From an uncultured Muribaculaceae bacterium (GTDB lineage: Bacteria > Bacteroidota > Bacteroidia > Bacteroidales > Muribaculaceae), in NCBI GenBank assembly GCA_910578075.1, contig CAJTPK010000002.1, positions 97,532 to 161,531 of the forward strand: a stretch of DNA of 64,000 bases. Reading direction: 5' to 3'. A program made the translations under genes and the position numbers. Below, piece by piece: positions 55,151 through 62,776 of this stretch. Below the pieces are notes generated by a model, which saw nothing but the letters and a program-made list of their open reading frames with translations, was not told where the DNA came from and made no database searches. Positions within the stretch are counted from its first letter, which is position 1. Every line of letters begins with the position of its first letter.

Positions 55151-55185
55151 GATAAAGGAAATTTTTATTGCAAAGATAAGCAAGA

Positions 55186-55218
55186 TTTGGGAAACTCGGA
55201 TGAAAATGGTTAATTTTG
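55186..55218 (+). promoter_or_regulatory. FNT-like gene promoter
   Basis: TTTG (55186-55189), 21-bp spacer, TAATTTTG (55211-55218), ending 11 bp before the ATG at 55230, so the leader would be only a few bases. Confidence 0.6.
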
Positions 55219-55229
55219 CGTTAAATTAA

Positions 55230-55811
55230 ATGAGTTTAATGAAAAAGTTTTATTTCTCTGTGCTGGCCGGAATGGCCATTGGAATAGCTGCCCTTTGCAA
55301 TCTTACATCCGGAGGTATAATAGGAGCGGCCTTGTTTGCATTTGCTTTGTCAGCTATAGTATGCTGCAAATGGATTCTGTTTACAGGAAAGGCAGGATTT
55401 GCCGGTAACCCAAGGGAGTTCGCCGATCTGCTGGTAATTCTTTTCTACAACGCCATAGGAGTGGCGTTGGCGGTATTGCTTTCGAATTCCATAGGTGTTC
55501 TGGAGGGGAATGCAACAAGAATCGTGGATTTGCGGAAGGCAGCGGGGCTGATGATCATCATGCCATCAATCCTGACAGGATTGATTATGACGGTAAGTGT
55601 TAAATGTGCTCGTGAAGGGCAGTGGCTTCCACTGGTGCTCGGCATACCGACATTTGTGATGTGCGGTTTCCCACACTGTGTTGCGGACATCGCATATTAC
55701 TGCGTTGCGAGGGATATACCATGGGTAGCGTGGTTGCTGTCGGTGGCAGGCAATTTCATAGGCTGCAATCTTCCGACGCTTCTGCGTTTCAGTAAAGCGA
55801 CTCAGGAATAA
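55230..55811 (+). CDS. Short formate/nitrite transporter-like protein
   Basis: 193 residues. Six hydrophobic segments and FNT-like features: the N-terminal LAGMAIGIAAL, the FGNPREFADLLVILFYNAIGVAL segment (NxxG-type loop), and GFPHCVADIAYY (like the family's GFEHSVANM) plus NFIGCNLPTLLRF near the end. Family members are usually 260-290 residues, so this is a reduced form lacking the usual long loops and tail. Substrate unclear. Confidence 0.75.
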   Translation: MSLMKKFYFSVLAGMAIGIAALCNLTSGGIIGAALFAFALSAIVCCKWILFTGKAGFAGNPREFADLLVILFYNAIGVALAVLLSNSIGVLEGNATRIVDLRKAAGLMIIMPSILTGLIMTVSVKCAREGQWLPLVLGIPTFVMCGFPHCVADIAYYCVARDIPWVAWLLSVAGNFIGCNLPTLLRFSKATQE

Positions 55812-55838
55812 GAAGAGTCCACTTAATTCAAGAGATGT

Positions 55839-56030
55839 ATGACAGGTCTTGAAATATTCCATACTGTAATTTTTATTATTTTCGGTGTAGTTTCCTTGTG
55901 CGAAGTCAAGGGAGCTAAGAAACCACGCAAATACATAAGTCTTGCAATAGGCATCCTTTCGTTATTGATAGCCCTTTTTGATATACTTGTTTCCGGCTTC
56001 GGAATAGAAATACAACCGTACGCGATATAA
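55839..56030 (+). CDS. Small two-helix membrane protein
   Basis: 63 residues, two hydrophobic helices (EIFHTVIFIIFGVVSLCEV and YISLAIGILSLLIALFDILVSG) joined by a basic loop. It follows the FNT-like gene by 27 bp on the same strand. No family recognised; may be an accessory to that protein. Confidence 0.55.
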   Translation: MTGLEIFHTVIFIIFGVVSLCEVKGAKKPRKYISLAIGILSLLIALFDILVSGFGIEIQPYAI

Positions 56031-56031
56031 A

Positions 56032-56063
56032 TTTAGCCCAGCGGAAAAATCCAAAGGGCTAAA
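56032..56063. terminator. Possible terminator
   Basis: TTTAGCCC (56032-56039) and GGGCTAAA (56056-56063) form an 8-bp stem with a 16-base loop right after the small membrane protein gene. U-tract is weak on both strands. Confidence 0.35.
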
Positions 56064-56193
56064 AATAAAGAACGCCCCTCAAGTATGCTGCCAAAGGCGC
56101 GCCTAAGAGGCTTATTATCTTAATAACGTAGTGTTGTCGTTTTGGTTTTGTAAAGTTAGGGATAATTTTCATTACCACCAGACTTTTACGCAA

Positions 56194-56619
56194 TTATTCC
56201 CAAATTTTTTCTTTTTCCCAATTTCCCGGGAAACCCATAGCACTCAATTTATGATGATATTCTTTTATCAACTCTTTCAACCGTTCTGTGAAAGAAGCGT
56301 TAGGGTTAACTGTTTGAAGTAGATAGTTAACCATACACAGAAAATAATACACCTTACTGCGCTGAACTGTTTCGGGATTGCTAATCCACGTTTTCGTTTT
56401 TGAGAATTTCAAAGCGGCAGGTGTAACTTTCAAATCCCGATTCCATAATCGCGCGTGATGAGCGCATATATTACGAACATAATTCATCGTGTGCAACCAC
56501 GATAAAAATTCTGTGGGAGGCAAACCGAATGCCTTGGCAATTGCCACAATATCTCTGCGCTCTTTGAGATTTGAGCATATTCTTGACAACAGATTGAAAT
56601 ACATTACTTCGATGCAACC
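56194..56619 (-). pseudogene. C-terminal fragment of an Abi_2 (AbiD/AbiF-type) HEPN protein
   Basis: About 140 residues (CIEVMYFNLLSRICSNLKERRDI... to the stop). The segment NYVRNICAHHARLWNRDLKV carries the HEPN RNase-type R-x4-H pattern of abortive-infection proteins of the Abi_2 family, and the end of the protein is intact. Normal members have ~300 residues, so the N-terminal half is gone. The preceding 20 codons (MDYPPTEVLVVDGI...) do not fit the family and lie in the next fragment, read in the other strand. Truncation at about 56616-56620. Confidence 0.75.
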
Positions 56620-56764
56620 GCCCTCGGCTCTAACTATGCCGTCAACGACCAAGACTTCCGTTGGTGGGTAATCCACGAATTTGAGCGTCGCGGTTGGCGC
56701 GTGGAAGCCGTCTATCTCGGCAATCCCATGCGCAAGAGTGTCGCAAATATTAACTGCTGAGTAT
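56603..56764 (+). pseudogene. Fragment of unidentified protein, sandwiched between Abi and DUF1016 remnants
   Basis: An open plus-strand stretch translates as YFDATALGSNYAVNDQDFR followed by WWVIHEFERRGW and VYLGNPM, then stops at TGA (56758-56760). It looks like real coding sequence (ordered hydrophobic pattern, Trp/Arg rich) and overlaps the N-terminal extension of the Abi fragment on the other strand. I do not recognise the family; it may be part of a phage or plasmid protein. Confidence 0.35.
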
Positions 56765-57592
56765 GGCCGAGGCTATACCTATTCGGCTCTAACACGTATG
56801 GTTAAGGTCGCAAACACTTTCAATTCTGAAATGTTTGCGACACTGTCACAAACATTGTCATGGAGTCATTTCATCGAATTAGCTACCATCGAAGATGCCA
56901 CCAAGCGTTTATATTATCAGCAAATGTCGGCACACAACCATTGGAGTCTGCGTGAACTCCGTCGACGCGAAGATTCTATGGACTATGAGCGTAGCCTTGT
57001 GGCGGCAAAACCTGAAGATGACATCATTGCAGCTCTCACAGCTCCCAATCCGACAGCTAACCCAGATGTCATGCTCAAAAGTTCATACATTGTGGACTTT
57101 CTCGGTCTACGAGGGCTATATTCAGAAAAAGACCTCGAAACAGCGATAGTTGCTCAATTAGAACAGTTTATTCTTGAACTCGGTAACGGTTTCGCATTTT
57201 TAGAACGTCAAAAGCGAATAAGCATAGACGGCACAGATTACTATCTAGACCTGCTGTTTTATCATCGCAAACTCAATAGGCTCATCGCAATTGACCTTAA
57301 ACTCGGAAAATTCAAACCCGAATATAAAGGTCAAATGGAGCTTTATCTCAAATATCTTGAGCGATACGAAAAACAACCTCACGAAAATACGCCCATCGGT
57401 TTACTTCTTTGCTCTGAGGGCAATACCGAACATATCGAACTGATGATGCTCGGCGAGGACAATATTAAGGTCGCTCAGTATCTAACCGAACTTCCCGAAA
57501 AGAAATGGTTCGCTGACAAACTGACCCGTTCAATCGAAATAGCCCGAAGTCACCAAAACTCAACCTGCAAAGATATTGATAGGCGGCAATAA
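56747..57592 (+). pseudogene. N-terminally truncated DUF1016 (YhcG-type) PD-(D/E)xK nuclease
   Basis: About 280 residues. From ILTAEYGRGYTYSALTRMVKVANTF the sequence follows YhcG/DUF1016: SQTLSWSHFIELATIEDATKRLYY, SLRELRRREDSMDYERS, VDFLGLRGLYSEKDLETAIVAQLEQFILELGNGFAFLERQKRI, and the nuclease core DLLFYHRKLNRLIAIDLKLGKF with D...DxK intact. The usual ~60 N-terminal residues are missing and no ATG precedes the homologous part except M in SALTRM (56798). Upstream frame is unrelated. The nuclease half may still be functional but translation is uncertain. Confidence 0.8.
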
Positions 57593-57775
57593 ATTCTGAT
57601 ATAATTACACAAGAAAAATTTGGTGATTGGAACCGATCTTGAATACGACTGCGATCTATAGATGATTGGTAATCATCTGCAACTTTGCACGTTGGTCTAT
57701 ATCCTTGTACCCATTCTCTTGCTTATTATGTTCGTTTGGGAGATTATTCCATATTGTTGAAGCGTGATTGTAGAG
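57593..57775. other. Noncoding interval between DUF1016 remnants
   Basis: No gene, strong hairpin or promoter recognised. AT-rich; some short open stretches on the minus strand do not resemble any family. Confidence 0.5.
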
Positions 57776-58053
57776 CTAAGAGACGGGCGATGAAATAAGG
57801 TATTTGGAGACGAAAAGTTGTTTGATACCATTGGGTATGGAGTATTTGTCGAAGTCCTTCCTGGTTTCTACGCAAAGGAGTATAACGATTGTTGGATTGT
57901 CACCTTCGGTGCGTTTGAGTTCAACGTACATCCTGACGTACATATCCATCCGCCTTCTCCTTTTTGATCTTCCTCAACTATACGCTGACCGATTTCCCAT
58001 CTTTCATGGATGATGGAAATATTGATAGAAAATCCTTTGGCAGTATTCTCCAT
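57776..58053 (-). pseudogene. Internally deleted DUF1016 remnant
   Basis: Minus strand, from ATG 58053: MENTAKGFSINISIIHERWEIGQRIVEEDQKGEGG resembles the N-terminal part of DUF1016 proteins (WxIGxxIVEEEQ...G). It continues in another frame from about 57960 as MYVRMYVELKRTEGDNPTIVILLC, then KQLFVSKYLISS and the stop at 57776, matching the C-terminal end (QMDMYVRMYEDLKKTPGDNPTIGLIL). The middle ~200 residues are absent and a frameshift occurs at the join. Separate from, and opposite in strand to, the copy at 56.7-57.6 kb. Confidence 0.7.
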
Positions 58054-58090
58054 TGACAATCACTGTCCAACAAATACAGTATATATAATT

Positions 58091-59365
58091 CTATATCGTT
58101 TCCATGGATACAGCAACTTTGTCCACTCTCGTATTGTCCATGTCAATCACCTCAATGCGGAAGCCATTCCATACTACGATGTCACCGGTAACGGCAATTC
58201 TATGAAGATGATTCATTATCATGCCTCCTATAGTAGTATACGATTGTGGCATATACAGGTCCTCTTTGTCAAAATGCGACAGGAAATCATATACGGTGCA
58301 TTTGCCGTCGATCAGCCATTCATCTTTGGAGTCGCGTTTCACGATCATGGGTTCTTCAACTTCATCCGGACAATTACCTACAAGCCCATCAAGGATATCA
58401 CGCAGAGTCACCACACCGCAGAACGCGCCATACTCATCACAGACAAGGGCGGAATGCGCTTTCTTTGCCTTGAACATGTCGAGAGCATCATACACACTCA
58501 TATTTTCCGGAACATAAATACCCGGAGTTACGCTGTCCGAAAGATTGAAATTCTCATTATTGAGCGACAAGATAAGTTGTTTCAATGAAACAACTCCAAT
58601 AATCTCAGACTTCGAAGTGTCATATACCGGATATGATGAATGGAGTTCCTGTGAAATCCGGTGCATGACATCATCGGAAGTCATATTTACCGACAGAGTC
58701 ACCACATCTCCACGAACTGTCATTATTGATTCAACTCTTAGGTCTCCGAGCACAAGGGCACGTTCCATAATGTCTTGCTCGACTTCCTTCACTTCTCCAC
58801 CTTCTGTGCCTTCTTTAATTAGAGACTTTATTTCCTCCTCTGTGACAGCACAATGTTTTTTGTCAATTCCTAAAACTTTGGATATGGCAGATGTAGATAC
58901 TGATAGAATCCAGACTAAAGGGTAGGTGATTATAGACAATAATTTCATTCCCGGCGCAACAAGACGTGCTATTGTGTCAGCCATATTCATGCCGATTTTC
59001 TTAGGAACAAGTTCGCCGACTACTATTGACAGATAGGTTACGATAGTGACAATCACTATTTTTGACACACCTATGGCAATGGAGGGCTTGACTCCCCATG
59101 CTATGAGTATCATTCCGAAATCATTTGCGATGGTTGCTCCGGAAAAAAGTCCTGTCAGAATTCCGATGAGAGTTATCCCAATCTGCACAGTGGAAAGGAA
59201 GCGCTCCGGTTCTTCGGATAGTGCGAGCGCAACAGCCGCACTTTTGTTACCTCTTTTGGCATCTGTCGACAATCTGGATTTACGGGCAGAAATAAGTGCA
59301 ACCTCCGACATTGAAAAAATGCCGTTCAGTAAAATCAATCCGCAAATAATGAGTATGTCATCCAT
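58091..59365 (-). CDS. Hemolysin-family (CNNM/CorC-like) CBS-domain membrane protein
   Basis: 424 residues. N-terminal CNNM domain of three to four helices (ILLNGIFSMSEVALISARKSRL, VTYLSIVVGELVPKKIGM), two CBS domains (~205-330; IMTVRGDVVTLSVNMTSDDVMHRISQELHSSYPVYD, GVVTLRDILDGLVGN), and a C-terminal CorC_HlyC/TerC-type domain with WLIDGKCTVYDFLSHF. Probably an Mg2+/Co2+ transporter; the haemolysin name is historical. Confidence 0.93.
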   Translation of the reverse strand: MDDILIICGLILLNGIFSMSEVALISARKSRLSTDAKRGNKSAAVALALSEEPERFLSTVQIGITLIGILTGLFSGATIANDFGMILIAWGVKPSIAIGVSKIVIVTIVTYLSIVVGELVPKKIGMNMADTIARLVAPGMKLLSIITYPLVWILSVSTSAISKVLGIDKKHCAVTEEEIKSLIKEGTEGGEVKEVEQDIMERALVLGDLRVESIMTVRGDVVTLSVNMTSDDVMHRISQELHSSYPVYDTSKSEIIGVVSLKQLILSLNNENFNLSDSVTPGIYVPENMSVYDALDMFKAKKAHSALVCDEYGAFCGVVTLRDILDGLVGNCPDEVEEPMIVKRDSKDEWLIDGKCTVYDFLSHFDKEDLYMPQSYTTIGGMIMNHLHRIAVTGDIVVWNGFRIEVIDMDNTRVDKVAVSMETI

Positions 59366-59516
59366 ATATTATACTTATATCACATAATTTTACATTACAT
59401 AACAATTACTGCGGGTGTAATGTTGCTGAGGCTTTATGAAATGTTGCCGAGGAATGTGTGGAAGAGAAACTGCGGTAGTGCGACGGTTCGAGATTCAACT
59501 TTCCTATGGCGCGTAA

Positions 59517-59795
59517 CATTTTACGCAGAGAAGTGACCAGTTCCTGACTCTCCTGCAGAAGGTTGAGGTAAACGTATGCCACGGTCATATTGGAAAACCC
59601 AAGCGTCTTGAATCCGAAATCGCCGACCGCGACCGCACCATTGAGAACTTGAAATTGCAGATGTCTTCTCAAAGAGAAACGAGCAGCCGTGAAATCGGCA
59701 ATCTACGTGAAAGTATGCGCCGTCAGCAGGAACAGCACGACAGTTTCAAACGAGGATATAATATTCCGTTGGCTCAGTCTCAATGGCACGATTGA
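59517..59795 (+). pseudogene. Coiled-coil coding relic
   Basis: A 92-codon open stretch without ATG near its start: ends in ...RLESEIADRDRTIENLKLQMSSQRETSSREIGNLRESMRR-type heptad sequence and stops at TGA 59793-59795. The charged heptads resemble the coiled-coil part of a mobilisation or structural protein, but no family is certain. It abuts the broken protease gene. Confidence 0.3.
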
Positions 59796-59806
59796 ATACC
59801 TTGGCG

Positions 59807-60692
59807 ATGAATATGAGATCTATAATATCGTTTTTTTGTGTATTTGTTTGGCATTTATTGCAAGTGCTGACAATGACACAAATCTTAGAAAGCATGAAGG
59901 GCATTATTATCTTATATCTGAAATAAATAATCATGCCAATCAAGAGGTAATGTTAGAATCCGCGATTCCTGGGCTATTGATTGGGGATTCAATTTTTAAT
60001 TACCTATTTCCTGAGTTTGACTATAGTACAGCACGTAAGATGGAAAAGGCAAAAATAGCCCTTCATCAAAATATATATTCGATTGATTATATTTTGACAA
60101 AGATATAGTTATCGGAAATGGGACGTATACCGGAAAAATATTCATATTAAAAGATTATAATGGGATTGCATTACCCTTGCAGAACTACACTTCGAATGAT
60201 AATAATAATCCATTTATTTATATCAACTTACAGTCCGGAGAATTGAAATTCACTGATTATATAGACCGGAATGAGTCAAAGGTACAAAAGTTTAAGTACC
60301 ACATTGTTGATGATTTGCCAGTTATTCAGACAAACTTAAATATTAAGACTGATACTATCTCTGCTACTATTGAGTCAGATTTCATTATTGACTTTGGGAA
60401 TGCATCATTATTGTTTTTGATGAAAAATAATAAAGTCATAAGTGAAATGTTGGAAAATAGCAAATTGTCATTATCTGTTGCAACAAACAAAGAGGGAAAA
60501 GTAGTTGCAGAGGGATTATATGCTGATGAGTTAACCATCGGAGATTATACATTCAGTGATGTTTCCGTTGGAGTAACCACCAAACTAAAATCCTTTGATA
60601 AATTTGCAGGTTTGATTGGATTGAAATTTTTTCAATCGCCATTTATTATTGACTTCATGAACCATAAATTAATCTTATTGCCAAGCAATTGA
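59807..60692 (+). pseudogene. Aspartyl protease-like exported protein, two frameshifts
   Basis: From ATG 59807 (MNMRSIISFF), adding one T to the run of seven T at 59831-59837 continues the frame as LCICLAFIASADNDTNLRKHEGHYYLISEINNH, a good signal peptide and mature start. A second frame change near 60090-60105 joins ...HQNIYSIDY to FDKDIVIGNGTYTGKIFIL..., and the second half runs to the stop at 60692. The C-terminal half has a retropepsin-like FIIDFGNASLLF segment (Asp-containing active site) and GLIGLKFFQSPFIIDF; the first half has ESAIPGLLIG where an aspartic protease would have DTGAP. So one active-site Asp appears lost. Inactive or phase-shifted; sequencing error in the T-run is possible. 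Confidence 0.7.
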
Positions 60693-60897
60693 TTTGGTCA
60701 TTTACTTTGCCCGTAATTGGATTCCAAGTATTTTCAAACCATGAAATGAGGTTGTTACAGTCGTGTGGTACAATAAGAGTACAAAAGCGATGTTATTTAT
60801 CGGTCTTTGGCGAAAAGGTGGTAAGAAATGGAACTGATAAAAAACGTACCGAATTTTGTAAAATAGTTGATAATGTGTTTTTACCAATTATTTAGAT
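60693..60897 (+). other. Short interval without recognised gene
   Basis: The 200 bases between the protease remnant and the next promoter hold no convincing gene or hairpin; a 68-codon frame here has no sequence features of a real protein. Confidence 0.5.
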
Positions 60898-60905
60898 TAT
60901 CTTTG
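60898..60905 (+). promoter_or_regulatory. -7 box TATCTTTG of the SecD-like lipoprotein gene
   Basis: TAnnTTTG match 24 bp upstream of the ATG at 60930. The -33 region is T-rich without an exact TTTG. Confidence 0.5.
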
Positions 60906-60929
60906 CACCTGAACCAATAACCGATTCGT

Positions 60930-61517
60930 ATGCCAAAAAGACTCACTCTCCCTGCTTTGCTTGTAAGCATCGCCCTTGCAGTTGTAACAACTGCGTGTGG
61001 CAATACAAGCACCACCAAAACCGATAAGATAGAAGGTGTGGAATGGAATGTTACCGTTAGAAAAGCGGTACAATTCTATGACACCCAGACTGGTGTTAGT
61101 ACTGAAAATAAATATACTCTTGCAGACACTGCATCTATAAACCAACAGCTTCTTGGCATTAAGCCTGAAAATTTGACTCTCGAATGGACTATACCAAGTG
61201 CTGACGGCTCGATTTGGCTTGTTGCATACGAAAATGGGCCGATTTTATCTGAAAAGGTAGCTGTAGCCGAAGCAAACACTATGCCGTCCTATAGCGGCAA
61301 TATTCAGGTCGCATTCAAGTTTGCGGATGCTGACAAGTGGGCTACAATTACCCGTGAAAATATAGGTAGCAGATTGGCCGTATTTGTCAACAGTCAGCTA
61401 ATGAACGCTCCGCAGGTAAATAACGAGATTACATCAGGTAATTGCTCGGTGACTATCCCCGGCGATATGATTAAACAATATCTGCCGGATATAGATTTGG
61501 AAAAAATAAAGCAATAA
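60930..61517 (+). CDS. Lipoprotein with SecDF P1-head-like domain
   Basis: 195 residues. Lipoprotein signal with lipidated Cys23 (SIALAVVTTACGN). The C-terminal ~75 residues (IQVAFKFADADKWATITRENIGSRLAVFVNSQLMNAPQVNNEITSGNCSVTIPGDMI) strongly resemble the P1 head subdomain of SecD, including the T-x-N-x-G-x-R-L-A pattern, but no SecD membrane domain is present. A free-standing periplasmic P1-head lipoprotein of unknown role. Confidence 0.75.
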   Translation: MPKRLTLPALLVSIALAVVTTACGNTSTTKTDKIEGVEWNVTVRKAVQFYDTQTGVSTENKYTLADTASINQQLLGIKPENLTLEWTIPSADGSIWLVAYENGPILSEKVAVAEANTMPSYSGNIQVAFKFADADKWATITRENIGSRLAVFVNSQLMNAPQVNNEITSGNCSVTIPGDMIKQYLPDIDLEKIKQ

Positions 61518-61657
61518 AAAATTCAGTTTGCAAGGTCGCGTCATAGATTATCGGCGTAGGAATCTGCCTAAATCCGCCGTGGTTGAGAAAATTCAGTTAA
61601 CTTTGCGTATGGCAAGTAATTAAAGGCTAAAAATATAAAGATAAACAATAACATAGA

Positions 61658-61837
61658 ATGGAGATTTGCTTTGGTATGGCTCTAATCTTTTTAGGTTTAG
61701 CCATTATGATTTGGACTTATCGGAGAGCAAATAAGGTAGAGAATAAATTTTCAATTGTATACTTTTTGATTATCTCTGGTTATGGTGCCGGAATTGGTTC
61801 TATCGCATTAGGAGCTAACATGCTTTGTACTCTATAA
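61658..61837 (+). CDS. Small two-helix membrane protein
   Basis: 59 residues (MEICFGMALIFLGLAIMIW..., then YFLIISGYGAGIGSIALGANMLC at the end), two hydrophobic helices and a basic loop. A -7 box TAACTTTG at 61598-61605 and a strong terminator right after the stop support it as a genuine short gene. No family recognised. Confidence 0.55.
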   Translation: MEICFGMALIFLGLAIMIWTYRRANKVENKFSIVYFLIISGYGAGIGSIALGANMLCTL

Positions 61838-61867
61838 AGAAAAATAGGAACTTCAAGATAGAGTTTG

Positions 61868-61893
61868 AAATGCTCCATTCGTGGAGCATTTTT
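61868..61893 (+). terminator. Terminator of the 59-residue gene
   Basis: AAATGCTCC / GGAGCATTT with a 6-base loop followed by TT, about 30 bp after the stop. Confidence 0.75.
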
Positions 61894-61984
61894 ATGTGAC
61901 GAAGCGACGGGAAATGTTGCGAGTTAAGGCATTGATGACGGTGTCGGTAAGGTCGCGTATGAGGTTACGGGGATTTTCATCTTC
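61892..61984 (-). pseudogene. Short C-terminal coding relic
   Basis: Minus strand, open between stops at 61985-61987 and 61892: ENPRNLIRDLTDTVINALTRN-type amphipathic sequence then SRRFVT. It reads like the end of a real protein but is unidentified and only ~30 codons. It may continue the foreign tail of the truncated response regulator above it. Confidence 0.25.
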
Positions 61985-62006
61985 TCATACCTCTGCGTTG
62001 TGGCTG

Positions 62007-62492
62007 TTAAAGATCCTCCATGACAGCAGGGAAAGAGGAGGTGAGGCGGTCGAGTTCCTTGCAGCCTTTGTCAAATTCCTTGTTGGTCAGAAACAGTCGG
62101 GCTAATGTCTTGACAAAATGTGCGTTTAATTTCGGGTCGTCTCGATCGAGTGCGAGCACATTCTTTATTGAATATGGTTTTGCTATATAGTCGTCAGCTC
62201 CGAGATTCAGTCCCGACACCATATCATCATCGGAATCCTTGGCTGTAAGAAAGATGATTGGGATGTCAGAAGTGTCCGGTTGATTCTTTAGAATTTGAGC
62301 CATTTCGATCCCACTTATCCCATCCATCATAATATCAAGAAGGATTAGATCGAATTTCTTCAAATCAAAAGTGAGAGCTTCTTCGGCGCTACTTACCGCA
62401 GACACCACATATCCCTCAAGGTCAAGATATGCCTGTAGTTCTGATCGCAGAGCCTCCTCATCGTCAACAATAAGTATTTTATACTTTTCCAT
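62007..62492 (-). CDS. Receiver-domain response regulator with truncated C-terminus and foreign tail
   Basis: 161 residues. The receiver domain (1-~115) is complete: VDDEE (9-13), phospho-acceptor Asp near 54 in LILLDIMMDGISG, Thr/Ser in IIFLTAKDSDD and Lys in DYIAKPYSIKN. In the usual OmpR-type regulators the sequence then enters VLARVRAVLRR and a winged helix. Here it stops matching after KNVLA and continues as LDRDDPKLNAHFVKTLARLFLTNKEFDKGCKELDRL..., unrelated and probably a fused fragment. No DNA-binding domain remains. No kinase gene adjacent. Confidence 0.75.
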   Translation of the reverse strand: MEKYKILIVDDEEALRSELQAYLDLEGYVVSAVSSAEEALTFDLKKFDLILLDIMMDGISGIEMAQILKNQPDTSDIPIIFLTAKDSDDDMVSGLNLGADDYIAKPYSIKNVLALDRDDPKLNAHFVKTLARLFLTNKEFDKGCKELDRLTSSFPAVMEDL

Positions 62493-62511
62493 AATTTATA
62501 GCCTTCAAATA

Positions 62512-62546
62512 AAAAACGGAACTAAATCTAATTTAGTTCCGTTTTT
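62512..62546. terminator. Orphan bidirectional terminator
   Basis: Perfect 15-bp arms AAAAACGGAACTAAA and TTTAGTTCCGTTTTT with a 5-base loop. It has U-tracts on both strands, but no gene now ends here: the response regulator starts on one side and the next gene starts on the other. Confidence 0.7.
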
Positions 62547-62702
62547 AGTCCGTATTATTAAACCTTCCTTGATTTTTCAGAGGTTTAGAATGTGATGAGT
62601 GGAGTATGCCGTCCATCCAAGAAGGATGAAAAGTTCTTGTAAAAACTTGATGACTTGAAAGAACCGTTTGAAGATTTGAGGGAATCCTCATAATGACATG
62701 AC

Positions 62703-62755
62703 AATCGGTATTGCAGCGTAATCGGCTGAAATACCGATTATTTTTCGTAATTTTG
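62703..62755 (+). promoter_or_regulatory. Promoter and inverted-repeat operator of the ORF6N gene
   Basis: AATCGGTATT (62703-62712) is inverted as AATACCGATT (62730-62739), with a third half-site AATCGG at 62720. The -7 box TAATTTTG is at 62748-62755, 21 bp before the ATG, so a bound protein would sit over the -33 region. Confidence 0.6.
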
Positions 62756-62776
62756 CAATTACAATAACACTGACAG

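Noticed and set aside
59406..59672. 88-codon minus-strand frame
   Set aside because: Opposite to the more protein-like coiled-coil relic; no start context or similarity.
60689..60895. 68-codon frame after the protease remnant
   Set aside because: Mixed composition, no signal or domain; probably chance.
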